From Cohnella phaseoli (lineage in GTDB: Bacteria; Bacillota; Bacilli; Paenibacillales; Paenibacillaceae), in contig NZ_QRDZ01000032.1 of NCBI RefSeq assembly GCF_003386235.1, positions 50,318 to 114,317 of the forward strand: DNA of 64,000 nt, read 5' to 3'. The position numbers were made by a program, and so were the translations under genes. The notes under the pieces are model-generated. The model worked only from the letters and a program-made list of their open reading frames with translations, searched no databases and had not been told where the DNA came from. This document shows, piece after piece, positions 44,986 through 52,862 of this stretch. The first letter of the stretch is position 1. Every line of letters begins with the position of its first letter.

Positions 44986-45223
44986 GACGTCACTCCTTTC
45001 ATGATGTAGCTCTAGGTAGTAGAACCTACACCTAATCTATAATTACGACAATTCTACCAGAAAAGTTTGGTATATTTTGCGGTTCTCTATAATTATATGT
45101 CTCTTCCTTTGTCATGTTATGTCATACTTCCAATTGAGGCAACCTATTCGCCTCTCCTGACAATCCCAACATTGAAGTCGTGGGCGAGCTATCCATATAG
45201 GATTTTTCGCAGACAAGCCCAAA
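44986..45223. promoter_or_regulatory. Upstream region of the efflux operon with a small dyad
   Basis: TAGGT (45013-45017) and ACCTA (45024-45028) flank TAGTAGA some 30 bp upstream of the ATPase start, a possible operator. AT-rich promoter-like sequence runs to about 45100. No gene is seen; the dispersed palindrome copy B follows. Confidence 0.4.
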
Positions 45224-45267
45224 GAGGACCGCAACCGCCTGCCTCCCGGCAAGTTGTCGCAGCCCTC
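45224..45267. repeat. Dispersed palindromic element, copy B
   Basis: GAGGACCGCAAC... and GTTGTCGCAGCCCTC enclose CGCCTGCCTCCCGGCAA, matching copies A and D in loop and arms with several changes. The preceding GCAGACAAGCCCAAAG matches GCAGAACAACCCAAAG before copy C, so both belong to a longer unit. Confidence 0.78.
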
Positions 45268-45370
45268 TAACCTATCTGTTGCTTACTTGCCAGACCATAA
45301 CTCAGTTCCGTCGTCCGACCGGTTATACTGATGCGTAAAAGAAAAGCCATTACGATCAGATTATCGCTTA

Positions 45371-45401
45371 TTGAATCTCTCCCTACAGGAGATTATATAA
45401 T
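45371..45401 (+). promoter_or_regulatory. MerR-type promoter of the 45423 regulator
   Basis: TTGAAT (45371-45376) and TATAAT (45396-45401) are 19 bp apart and enclose CTCTCCCTACAGGAGATTA, with the dyad CTC-CCCTACAGGAG. The same operator occurs before the hydrolase gene at 47930-47960. Confidence 0.85.
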
Positions 45402-45422
45402 ACCGACTGGAGGTGAATCGTT

Positions 45423-46379
45423 ATGCGTTTCGAGGAAAAAATCTATTCGATCGGGGAAGCCGCGAGCTTGATCGGAAGCACCATCAAAACCGTCCGATAC
45501 TACGACGAAGTCGGATTAGTGAAGCCTGTCGGCTATACGGAAGGGGGCCACAGATTATATTCGGGAAAGGATTTATGGCGTCTGGAGCTGATTACAACCT
45601 TGCGCTATCTGGATTTTAGCATTGATGAAATCCGTCAAATGATTTCCGGAGAACTCTCGGTAGATAAGGCGCTGGACTGGCAGATCGATTCCTTGGAGGC
45701 TCAAGTCAGTACGCTGACGAACATGATAAAGATTTTACGTGAAGCGAAGCGGCATCAGGGCGATTCCTTGCGTTATATTCATCAATTGGTGAATGAACGG
45801 ACCACAAGCAGCGAGAAGCGTAAACAGTTCATATCCGAAAAAGTGGAGACTACCCGCGTGTTAGAGGGGATTCCTGAAGATTGGCGAAACTCTTTGCTCT
45901 ATTTTTTCGATAAATATATTGTCAAACAAGTGAAGCCATCCGCCAAACAAGCTGGCGCGTGGGACGAGCTGCAGGAGCTTATCAACGATCCCCAGTTCAT
46001 CGAAGATATAAAGCACAATCAGTTCCTATTCTTTAGTATGGTTAATCAGCCGCCGCTCAAAGCCGGATCATGGGTCAAGAAGCTGGAACACATTCATAAC
46101 CGCTTGAATAAGGCCTTGAAGCAAAAACTTCCGGCAAGCAGCCCGTATGTGCAAGCGATCGTTGAGGATACGGCCTTGCTGTACACCAATGTAGAGCAAT
46201 TAGCCGATAGGGGGAATTTTTTCCGTGCCTTTGCCGAACATTCACAAACGGTTATAACGGAACGTATGGAGAGATTTGACACGCTATGCTCTATAATCAG
46301 TCCGACATTTCTACAGCTTTCAAAAGGGAACGCCTTATTGCATCAGGCCATTCAGTGGAAGCTTCAGCAGATGCAGTAA
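45423..46379 (+). CDS. MerR-family regulator with long effector domain
   Basis: The 318-residue protein has an N-terminal MerR helix-turn-helix (YSIGEAASLIGSTIKTVRYYDEVGLVKPVGYTEGGHRLY), a coiled-coil dimer helix (about 85-125) and a C-terminal helical region of some 190 residues not seen in short MerR proteins, which may sense a ligand. GGAGGTG precedes the ATG. Its promoter is autoregulated in type, and an identical dyad before the 47885 hydrolase gene suggests that it also controls that gene. The genes converge. Confidence 0.93.
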   Translation: MRFEEKIYSIGEAASLIGSTIKTVRYYDEVGLVKPVGYTEGGHRLYSGKDLWRLELITTLRYLDFSIDEIRQMISGELSVDKALDWQIDSLEAQVSTLTNMIKILREAKRHQGDSLRYIHQLVNERTTSSEKRKQFISEKVETTRVLEGIPEDWRNSLLYFFDKYIVKQVKPSAKQAGAWDELQELINDPQFIEDIKHNQFLFFSMVNQPPLKAGSWVKKLEHIHNRLNKALKQKLPASSPYVQAIVEDTALLYTNVEQLADRGNFFRAFAEHSQTVITERMERFDTLCSIISPTFLQLSKGNALLHQAIQWKLQQMQ

Positions 46380-46387
46380 AGAGAACA

Positions 46388-46410
46388 GACGAGGATCATA
46401 AGTCCTCGTC
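46388..46410. terminator. Weak bidirectional hairpin between convergent genes
   Basis: GACGAGGA (46388-46395) and TCCTCGTC (46403-46410) form an 8-bp stem between the MerR stop and the hydrolase stop. There is no T-run on either side, so the terminator role is only possible. Confidence 0.4.
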
Positions 46411-46430
46411 ATGCTCTGACCGCATTCTAG

Positions 46431-47885
46431 TCAGCCTCTCTCCAACGAATATTCGGAATGTTCGCCGATATTTTTTTCCAATAACTTAGACGGCTGCTGC
46501 TTTAAATAGTGATTAAAGAAGTCCAGCGAGTAATCATTAATGAGCCCATGAACCTTCTTCACATTGACCCCCTCCATCCATTCAAAGAGAGGAGAAATCA
46601 TATACATATCGGAGAAGCCCATATGCTTCATCTTGTTTATTTTCAACCAATAGTTGCCGCCGACTGCTACATGCTCATATCTTGCCAATGTGTCTGCAAA
46701 AAACTTATCAAGCTCTGCCCTAGTGGTGCCTTGGGATGCGATATTCGCATCGCTCATATTTTGCGTACCGGCTAACGTATCATCGGCGCTCATCATCAGA
46801 AACGGCTTATTCATACCTTCCTCCGGAATCCGAAGCTTGCCATACAGGCCCCCGTCCATATTGATGCCTGCTTTAATTCTGGAATCTGTCATCAGCATTT
46901 GGGTCGTAGTCGCTCCGCCGAAGGAATGACCGAACATGCCGATGTTGTTCAAATCCATTCTTCCTGTAAAGCGCTGATTGGGATCGTGATTAGCCAACTC
47001 CTCCACTTGATCCAGCACAAACTTGGCATCCTCCACCCACACCATGTTCAAACGATCCAGATCCTCGATGGCATTGCTTTCCTGCGGTACAAAATGGACG
47101 ACACGACCGTCGGGGAGAAGGGAGACCGTGCTGTTGTACGTATGATCAATCCCCACAACAATATAACCATGGCTGACTAATTGCTCAATTTGAAAAGTAT
47201 TCTGGTTTTTCACTCCGTTTAAGGAATGGGAAAAAATGAGGACCGGATAGGTCGGTTCTTGATTGGATATCGTCGCGTTCTCAATCGCATTCGTCTTAAT
47301 AAATCCAATGCTTGTAAATAACATCTTCGGCATGTGCAAAGCTTGTCCATACCCTTGTGCGAATATATCCGCATTAGATACATATGGAGCGCGCTCTCCC
47401 TTTGCCTTCGAATCAGCCGGATACCAGATTTGTATCATTAATTCGCGCTTATCGCCGGATTGCTGTGCGTAACCTTCCTCCCGCTTCTCATCCTTCCAGT
47501 GGTAGGTGACGGTCCCAATCTTGTATGGACCTGACGGCTTATCAAATTTAATGACCGGAAGAGCAAGTGGCAAAGCAACGGCTAAGAAACAATAGAACAC
47601 CGCAAAAATACAGATTAAACCTAACTTTAATCGGGATGCTTTTCGGGGGGCTTCTTCCCTTCTGGGGATATACCTGACAGCGATGATCAAGAGCGGGACC
47701 AATGTGATAGCATGCACGGGAAGGATCTGCCACCGCATCCCTTCTATTAACCATTGCATCAATACGAATGCAGCGGATACACCGAATCCAATAAGCAATC
47801 CTCGCTGCGGCTTATGTTTGCCAAGTATCAGCCAACCAAGCATCAGAATATTAAAGCAAGCAGACATCATTTCAAAAATTCTCAT
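46431..47885 (-). CDS. Alpha/beta hydrolase with N-terminal membrane helices (PAF-acetylhydrolase-like)
   Basis: The 484-residue protein has three or four hydrophobic segments in the first 150 residues, then an alpha/beta-hydrolase domain (YPVLIFSHSLNGVKNQNTFQIEQLVSHGYIVVGIDHTYN, the nucleophile elbow MFGHSFGGATT with Ser near residue 325, and TRAELDKFF...MKHMGFSD towards the C-terminus, with a late His). It resembles platelet-activating-factor acetylhydrolase-like enzymes, which cut phospholipid or lipid-ester bonds. A MerR-type promoter precedes it. The membrane part suggests a substrate in or at the membrane. Confidence 0.87.
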   Translation of the reverse strand: MRIFEMMSACFNILMLGWLILGKHKPQRGLLIGFGVSAAFVLMQWLIEGMRWQILPVHAITLVPLLIIAVRYIPRREEAPRKASRLKLGLICIFAVFYCFLAVALPLALPVIKFDKPSGPYKIGTVTYHWKDEKREEGYAQQSGDKRELMIQIWYPADSKAKGERAPYVSNADIFAQGYGQALHMPKMLFTSIGFIKTNAIENATISNQEPTYPVLIFSHSLNGVKNQNTFQIEQLVSHGYIVVGIDHTYNSTVSLLPDGRVVHFVPQESNAIEDLDRLNMVWVEDAKFVLDQVEELANHDPNQRFTGRMDLNNIGMFGHSFGGATTTQMLMTDSRIKAGINMDGGLYGKLRIPEEGMNKPFLMMSADDTLAGTQNMSDANIASQGTTRAELDKFFADTLARYEHVAVGGNYWLKINKMKHMGFSDMYMISPLFEWMEGVNVKKVHGLINDYSLDFFNHYLKQQPSKLLEKNIGEHSEYSLERG

Positions 47886-47929
47886 GATCTTGAACCTCCT
47901 CGTTCAATGTTGTAGTTGAATTGATTTCA

Positions 47930-47960
47930 ACATTACAACCTCCTGTAAGGGGAGATTCAA
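47930..47960 (-). promoter_or_regulatory. MerR-type promoter before the hydrolase gene
   Basis: On the minus strand TTGAAT (47955-47960) and TAATGT (47930-47935) are 19 bp apart and enclose CTCCCCTTACAGGAGGTTG. The dyad matches that in front of the 45423 MerR gene (CTC-CC-TACAGGAG), which argues that that regulator acts at both. Confidence 0.85.
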
Positions 47961-48153
47961 GCCTTGCTTATTTTGCCCCGTGATACCAACGATCTCGGCT
48001 AATCGCTCCTGCGATACTTCAGCTTCTATGTCTATTCGATCACAGCGCGGCGGGAACTCCAGGCTGTTTGCGAAAACCCGAGATGACAATCAGTGCGACA
48101 TTCTTTACAATGTGGACAAACGATGCCTTTGCAATTTTCCAAGAGGAGGGCTT

Positions 48154-49095
48154 ATGAACAAGATTGAGGAAACGATATATGAGCATTATGGGCTAAATGT
48201 GTCGCAGCTTAAACCGCAACAGGGAGGCTGGTCCTCTCTTGCCTACAAGATGACTGCGGACAACCACTCCTACTTTTTAAAAGTTTACGAGAAAAACAGA
48301 GCATCCACTCCGAAATGGACTGCCTTGATAGACGAATACGCTCCTGTCCTGATCTGGCTCCATCGCTATAGCAGGTTAAATAGAAAAATCCCTGTTCCCC
48401 TTACGACAAGGGATGGCAATTATCAATGCGCTAACGCTGATGGCATTTTTCTGCTCTATGATTACATTGACGGAGAAACAATTGGGCCTCGAGATTTAAC
48501 AGAAAATCAGGTGGTACAGCTATCGGACATTATTGCGGAGCTTCACTCGTACGGCGAACAATTACCGGGTAATACAGAGCATCTTAAAGAGGATTTCTCC
48601 ATCCCCTTTGTCAGGCAATTAAATCAGCTGGTGAAAGGGCAAGCGTCGCCTATTCCATCAGACGTGAGCGAAGCGATAGGCCAGTATAGAGGGCAAATGA
48701 ATAATCTAATCGACGAAATCGAAAAGCTGTCTCGGAGTCTGCCGCAACGCCCCTTACGAAATGTACTCTGCCATACAGACCTCCATAACTGGAATCTGAT
48801 GCAAGCAGAGGATCAGCTTATCCTAATTGATTGGGAAGGATTGCGCCTGGCACCCGTCGAGGCGGATTTCATGTTCCTTGTTGATCAACCCTATTATGAT
48901 ACGTTTTTAGAAGTCTATCGGAAGCGACACCCTGATTTTGCTCTGAAACCCGACGTTCTGCGTTTTTATCAAATAAGACGTAGACTAGAGGATATTTGGG
49001 AATGGATAGAACAGCTATTATTCGACCAACAGGAGACGCATGAACGAGAAAAGACACTAGCCAGCCTTACGAAGGAATTGCAAGAAATGGCTTAG
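48154..49095 (+). CDS. Aminoglycoside/homoserine-type phosphotransferase-family kinase
   Basis: The 313-residue protein has an APH/ChoK-type fold: GGWSSLAYKM as nucleotide loop, FLKVYEK (the ATP-phosphate Lys), NVLCHTDLHNWNLM (H-x-D-x4-N catalytic loop) near residue 210 and LILIDWEGLRLAP as metal site. ATG 48154 follows AGAGGAGGG; the in-frame ATG at 47980 lies in the hydrolase leader and has no ribosome site. It is similar in kind to, but distinct from, the 12197 gene. Substrate unknown; spectinomycin-type or small-alcohol kinase both possible. Confidence 0.88.
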   Translation: MNKIEETIYEHYGLNVSQLKPQQGGWSSLAYKMTADNHSYFLKVYEKNRASTPKWTALIDEYAPVLIWLHRYSRLNRKIPVPLTTRDGNYQCANADGIFLLYDYIDGETIGPRDLTENQVVQLSDIIAELHSYGEQLPGNTEHLKEDFSIPFVRQLNQLVKGQASPIPSDVSEAIGQYRGQMNNLIDEIEKLSRSLPQRPLRNVLCHTDLHNWNLMQAEDQLILIDWEGLRLAPVEADFMFLVDQPYYDTFLEVYRKRHPDFALKPDVLRFYQIRRRLEDIWEWIEQLLFDQQETHEREKTLASLTKELQEMA

Positions 49096-49296
49096 TATTT
49101 GTGCTCCGTACAAAAGGATAGACCGCCCTTGTTTATAGACAGATGGACTAGCAAACCTGCTTACAGCACGAACTAAAGCAAGGCTCCTGATGCTATTCCG
49201 CCATCTGACCCGACTGCGTGACTGCGGCAAGTCCGGGTCGCTTGCAACTGTTTTCCTCAGGTTCTTGTTTACACACTGTTTGCAGAACAACCCAAA

Positions 49297-49339
49297 GGGG
49301 GCTGTAACAGGTCACAGCTCTCAACCTGTCACAGCCCCC
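49297..49339. repeat. Dispersed palindromic element, copy C
   Basis: GGGGGCTGTAACAGG (49297-49311) and CCTGTCACAGCCCCC (49325-49339) pair with one mismatch around a short loop, TCACAGCTCTCAA. It is the terminator-like repeat between the convergent phosphotransferase and AraC genes. Before it, GCAACTGTTTTCCTC (near 49243) matches the region before copy A, and GCAGAACAACCCAAAG matches that before copy B. Confidence 0.83.
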
Positions 49340-49369
49340 AAACATGCGTCCCGAAGGGTTTCTCAGCTT

Positions 49370-49425
49370 TTACTCCCGTCACGATCGGATTGTCCTTGTA
49401 GCTAATCCAGTCGCTCCAGCCATAA
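49370..49425 (-). pseudogene. Scrap of a sulfurtransferase 3' end next to the palindrome
   Basis: The minus strand reads GWSDWISYKDNPIVTG, which aligns to GSWSDWISWQDNPIAVGDE at the C-terminus of the intact enzyme encoded at 61088-61960. The scrap is only about 20 codons long and is followed at once by the copy-C palindrome, which would be the native terminator position of the lost gene. Confidence 0.75.
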
Positions 49426-49457
49426 AATCATCTTTACTTCCCGCTGAGATAAGTGGT

Positions 49458-50306
49458 TTATTTTTTCTTTACAGGTATCCAAATTTCTCCCATATCATTG
49501 ATTGCCATCCCATAGTACATTTCAAAGCTAGGCCCCTCAACCTGCTCGTATTCTGAAGTTGGGAACCACTCGGAATAGATTCGCTCCCATAATCGTTGCA
49601 TATCGCATTGCGGTTCTGGAAAAATCGCCCACGTCATTACAGGAACAGAAAGCTTTGTAAACCGCTCTGGAATTTCGAGTCCCTTTGGCAAGTTATAACA
49701 CACCATATACTTGAAATTTTCTCTAGTGTGATCGTATAAGGCAGCATGCAACATTGTGTCTCCGAATCGCCCCAGTAGTTCGTTCATGAGAGCAACACTT
49801 CCGTCTTCATCGCATTTTTTGCGGAATATAGGGACTTCGGAAAAAGCTGTTTTCTGATCTGCATTTATTAGACCATAGACTCCAAACATTTCGAAAGACC
49901 CTCTTTGTTCAATACGGTAATTCATTTCGACATCTCCTCTAATCGAGATATGGAAGGACATTCTAGGATAGGCTTTTAGCGTAACGCCCTGATCACGCGC
50001 GGACACCGGCATAATCCCATGAAGATTCTTGAACGCACGAGCAAACGCTTCTGGCGAATCATATCCATATTTCATAGCAACCTCGATAACCTTTACATTT
50101 GTGGTCTGGAGCTCAAACGCCGCCAACGTCAGACGCCGACGCCGGATATATTCAGATAACGATACACCGGTTATAAAAGGAAACATTCTTTGAAAATGAT
50201 ACGTCGAGCAATAGGCTTTGCGCGCAATTTCATCATAGGAGATGCTGTCCGTTAAGTTTCCTTCGATGTAATCCATGGCGCTATTCATCCTGTCCAGCCA
50301 ATCCAT
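49458..50306 (-). CDS. AraC-family regulator with GyrI-like effector domain
   Basis: The 282-residue protein starts with two AraC helix-turn-helix units (MDWLDRMNSAMDYIEGNL, ISYDEIARKAYCSTYHFQRMFPFITG, VIEVAMKYGYDSPEAFARAFKNLHGI) and ends with a GyrI-like/effector-binding beta domain (SFEMFGVYGLINADQK, MTWAIFPEPQCDMQRLWERIYSEWFPTS, FEMYYG), the order found in Rob/SoxS-like regulators that bind lipophilic drugs. GAAGGGAGGG precedes ATG 50306. It may respond to a drug; its target is not evident. Confidence 0.92.
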   Translation of the reverse strand: MDWLDRMNSAMDYIEGNLTDSISYDEIARKAYCSTYHFQRMFPFITGVSLSEYIRRRRLTLAAFELQTTNVKVIEVAMKYGYDSPEAFARAFKNLHGIMPVSARDQGVTLKAYPRMSFHISIRGDVEMNYRIEQRGSFEMFGVYGLINADQKTAFSEVPIFRKKCDEDGSVALMNELLGRFGDTMLHAALYDHTRENFKYMVCYNLPKGLEIPERFTKLSVPVMTWAIFPEPQCDMQRLWERIYSEWFPTSEYEQVEGPSFEMYYGMAINDMGEIWIPVKKK

Positions 50307-50390
50307 CGTGTTCCCTCCCTTCAAGATCCATCTTATCGGAGATAAGTATAGAATGCCGTGCATTTACTGCACGAAAAAATCAGTATGCTG

Positions 50391-50427
50391 AAAAAGCCGC
50401 CAAGACCCTTGGGCTACATGGCGGCTT
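50391..50427 (-). terminator. Terminator after the MurA paralogue
   Basis: AAGCCGCC (50394-50401) pairs with GGCGGCTT (50420-50427) on the minus strand and is followed by TTTTT. It ends the regulator-murA unit. Confidence 0.8.
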
Positions 50428-50511
50428 GTTTATTGCAGTTATCGTTCGCAGCAATCGCAGCGGCAGACAAATATGCTTATATAGAATTAAGCGGTAGATC
50501 CTTCACAAAAA

Positions 50512-51807
50512 TTAGATATAATTCGTGTGGCCCCGGACAGGCATTTCCTGCGCATTTAGTTCATGCATCGAGAGCCTGGCCCCGATTGATTGGAAACTGC
50601 CGACGACATCCTCATATCCGCGCTCAATGTGATCGACTCCCGTTATCCGCACAGTACCCTCGGCCGCTAAACCGGCAAGCAGCAGGCAGGTGCCCGCACG
50701 CACATCCGTAGCATGCACCCATCCGCCCTGCAGGGGAAGCCCTCCGCGGATAAAGGCGCATTCTCTTCGCAACTCAATTTCCGCACCGAGCCGTCGCAAT
50801 TGCGGTACGTGAGCGAACCGTTTCGGATAAACGCGGTCGGTTACGATGCTCTTGCCTTGAGCCTGCAGCAGCAGTGCTGTCATTGGTTGTTGTAAATCGG
50901 TGGCAAACCCCGGAAACATGCCGGTGCGAATCCGCGTCGCCTTAAGCTGCCCTGAGCGACAGGCCGTGATATGGGCGTCACCGCATTCCACATCCATTCC
51001 GATCTCCTCCATCTTGGAGAGACAGGAGCCAAGATGCTCGGGGATGACGTCCATGACGGTAACCTGCCCGCCTTGAATCCCGGCCGCCATCAAAAATGCC
51101 CCAGCGATTAAGCGGTCCGGAATCACCGTGTGCGATCCCCCATTTAAATACGGAACGCCTTCGATGCGAATACGTTCCGTTCCCGCCCCGTAGATCCTAG
51201 CTCCAATCCGGTTCAAGAAAGCGGCCGTATCGACGACCTCTGGATCCAGAGCCGCGTTGTGCAAAATCGTCCGTCCTTTTGCCCGAACAGCAGCCAACAT
51301 CGCATTAATCGTCGCACCGGAGGTAAGCATATCGAAATAAATGTCTGCCCCTCTCAGCTCCGCGGCTTCGATGATGTAGTAATCCTCGAAGGTATAGACC
51401 TTTGCCCCAAGCGCCTTGAACACTTTGATATGCTGATCAATCGGTCTCGAAACGAAATCGTCTCCCCCGGGGAATCCAATCGTGACTTTGCCGAATTTGG
51501 ACAACAGAGCGCCTGCATAATAGTAAGAGGCTCTGTATTTCGAAGATTTGCCCGGATCTATTACAGCGCTGTGAACGGTTCGCGGGTCAATGACGACTGT
51601 TCCGCCTTCCTGCTTAAACGCCATACCAATATCCCGACTAATTCCCGCGATAATACTGACATCCTCGATATGCGGGATTCCCTTTAGCGTCACAACATCG
51701 TCTGCCAGACAAGCGGCGGCAAGAAGCGCGAGTGAACTGTTCTTGGCTCCTGGGATATGTACAGTGCCGTGTAATGGCCCTGAATTTTCTACCTGTATAT
51801 ATTTCAT
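50512..51807 (-). CDS. murA: UDP-N-acetylglucosamine 1-carboxyvinyltransferase paralogue with Cys-to-Asp active site
   Basis: The 431-residue protein catalyses the first committed step of peptidoglycan synthesis in its family: transfer of enolpyruvate from phosphoenolpyruvate to UDP-GlcNAc. Conserved are K22 and N23 (AKNSSL), R92 (YRASYY), R121, D in FATDLQQ and R of the late VRAGTC. In the active-site loop, PGGDDFVSRPIDQH replaces the usual PGGCAIGARPVDLH: by anchoring on R121, D116 stands where Cys115 is found in E. coli. Cys-to-Asp enzymes are known to resist fosfomycin, as in Mycobacterium tuberculosis. A GTG at 51819 is an alternative start. It is immediately downstream of an FHA regulator gene. 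Confidence 0.93.
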   Translation of the reverse strand: MKYIQVENSGPLHGTVHIPGAKNSSLALLAAACLADDVVTLKGIPHIEDVSIIAGISRDIGMAFKQEGGTVVIDPRTVHSAVIDPGKSSKYRASYYYAGALLSKFGKVTIGFPGGDDFVSRPIDQHIKVFKALGAKVYTFEDYYIIEAAELRGADIYFDMLTSGATINAMLAAVRAKGRTILHNAALDPEVVDTAAFLNRIGARIYGAGTERIRIEGVPYLNGGSHTVIPDRLIAGAFLMAAGIQGGQVTVMDVIPEHLGSCLSKMEEIGMDVECGDAHITACRSGQLKATRIRTGMFPGFATDLQQPMTALLLQAQGKSIVTDRVYPKRFAHVPQLRRLGAEIELRRECAFIRGGLPLQGGWVHATDVRAGTCLLLAGLAAEGTVRITGVDHIERGYEDVVGSFQSIGARLSMHELNAQEMPVRGHTNYI

Positions 51808-51824
51808 GGAGATACCCACTTTCG

Positions 51825-52526
51825 TTAGGACGATATCAATTCAGATTCGAGCACATAGCCGTTGCCGCGTACCGCACTAATGAGGAAGGTGTCTTTGCCG
51901 TATTTTTTTCGAATTCGGTATACCAAGGCGTTCAATTCGTCGTGCGATACGTCGGAAAACCCGTTGGCCCCCAACGATCTTTCCGGCCACACCTTCGATC
52001 GGATTTCCTCGAGCGTAACGAGTTGGTTTATTTTCTCATGGAGCACTCGAATGAACAAATATTCTTTATCCGACATCGGAATTCTCTTGTTTCCTATCAA
52101 GCATTCCCGCTTCTCCCAATAGATCTTTGGCTGCAAATCGGGAATCTCCATCTGCTTGGTCATGCTCAGAGGTTCGAACTCAAGGGTTTGCTCCGCAAAC
52201 AAAAAAGAAAAGTGCAGGACGATCATTCCCTTGGCGAGCTTAATGATATCGAAGTTATTGAGAGAATATGGGGTATGCGGCGTTAGCCGCGAGCCGTTAA
52301 TCTCCGTTCCGTGGCGGCTCCCCAAATCGTATAGGACCGCCTTGTCATTTTCCTTGCGGATAATGAAATGCTTCCGGGAAACGAACGCGTTCGTAAACGC
52401 GAGTTCTGGAACGACCAGATGAGATACCCTGCCGACCAGCGTTTCATCCGCCCTTAAATTCACGCAGGTACCGGAACGGTAAGGCTCTCCTCGAATAATG
52501 TAAAGACATGCAAAGTCCTCTTCCAT
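51825..52526 (-). CDS. FHA domain fused to a winged-helix DNA-binding domain
   Basis: The 233-residue protein has an FHA domain at about 25-100 (VGRVSHLVV; SRKHFIIRKENDKAVLYDLGSRHGTEING; NFDIIKL), which reads phosphothreonine, and a C-terminal winged helix of the OmpR-output type (IPMSDKEYLFIRVLHEKINQLVTLEEIRSKVWPE; SHDELNALVYRIRKKYG; AVRGNGYVLES). ATG 52526 follows GGAGGTG. Its stop is 17 bp before the murA ATG, so the two are one transcription unit. A PASTA kinase (PknB-like) would be the natural phospho-partner. Whether it activates or represses murA is unknown. Confidence 0.9.
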   Translation of the reverse strand: MEEDFACLYIIRGEPYRSGTCVNLRADETLVGRVSHLVVPELAFTNAFVSRKHFIIRKENDKAVLYDLGSRHGTEINGSRLTPHTPYSLNNFDIIKLAKGMIVLHFSFLFAEQTLEFEPLSMTKQMEIPDLQPKIYWEKRECLIGNKRIPMSDKEYLFIRVLHEKINQLVTLEEIRSKVWPERSLGANGFSDVSHDELNALVYRIRKKYGKDTFLISAVRGNGYVLESELISS

Positions 52527-52750
52527 GTTGCACCTCCATTGGCCAGAACAGGCAAGTCCATACATGTACTGATTGTACTGATGTTACCACTCGTAATCGT
52601 AACTCAAATTGAGGATGAATGAAACCACCTCTCACTGACGCCGCACTCACATTTCGGTAACGCCGGAATATCCCGCTTCAGTTCCCTCAATATGCCCGAG
52701 TAGAAAAAACCTAGACCGTCCGCTATCCCGATAAAAGGATAATGCCAAAT

Positions 52751-52794
52751 GAGGGCTGCAACAGCCCGCCTCCTGGCAACCTGTCACAGCCCTC
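52751..52794. repeat. Dispersed palindromic element, copy D
   Basis: GAGGGCTGCAACAG (52751-52764) and CTGTCACAGCCCTC (52781-52794) enclose CCCGCCTCCTGGCAAC. It lies in the 336-bp gap between the BlaR-like gene's stop and the FHA gene's start. Arms and loop closely match copies A and B. Confidence 0.85.
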
Positions 52795-52862
52795 TAACCC
52801 GCGTCAGACGCGACCTCTTAACCCTTACTCTTCTCCCGTCGCTACTCCGCCAGATTCATTTT

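Noticed and set aside
47904..48089. Minus-strand frame with an XRE-like SQERLAEIVGITG segment before the hydrolase
   Set aside because: Only 60 codons with no helix-turn-helix remainder; it overlaps the MerR-type promoter. It could be a remnant, but the match is too short to claim.
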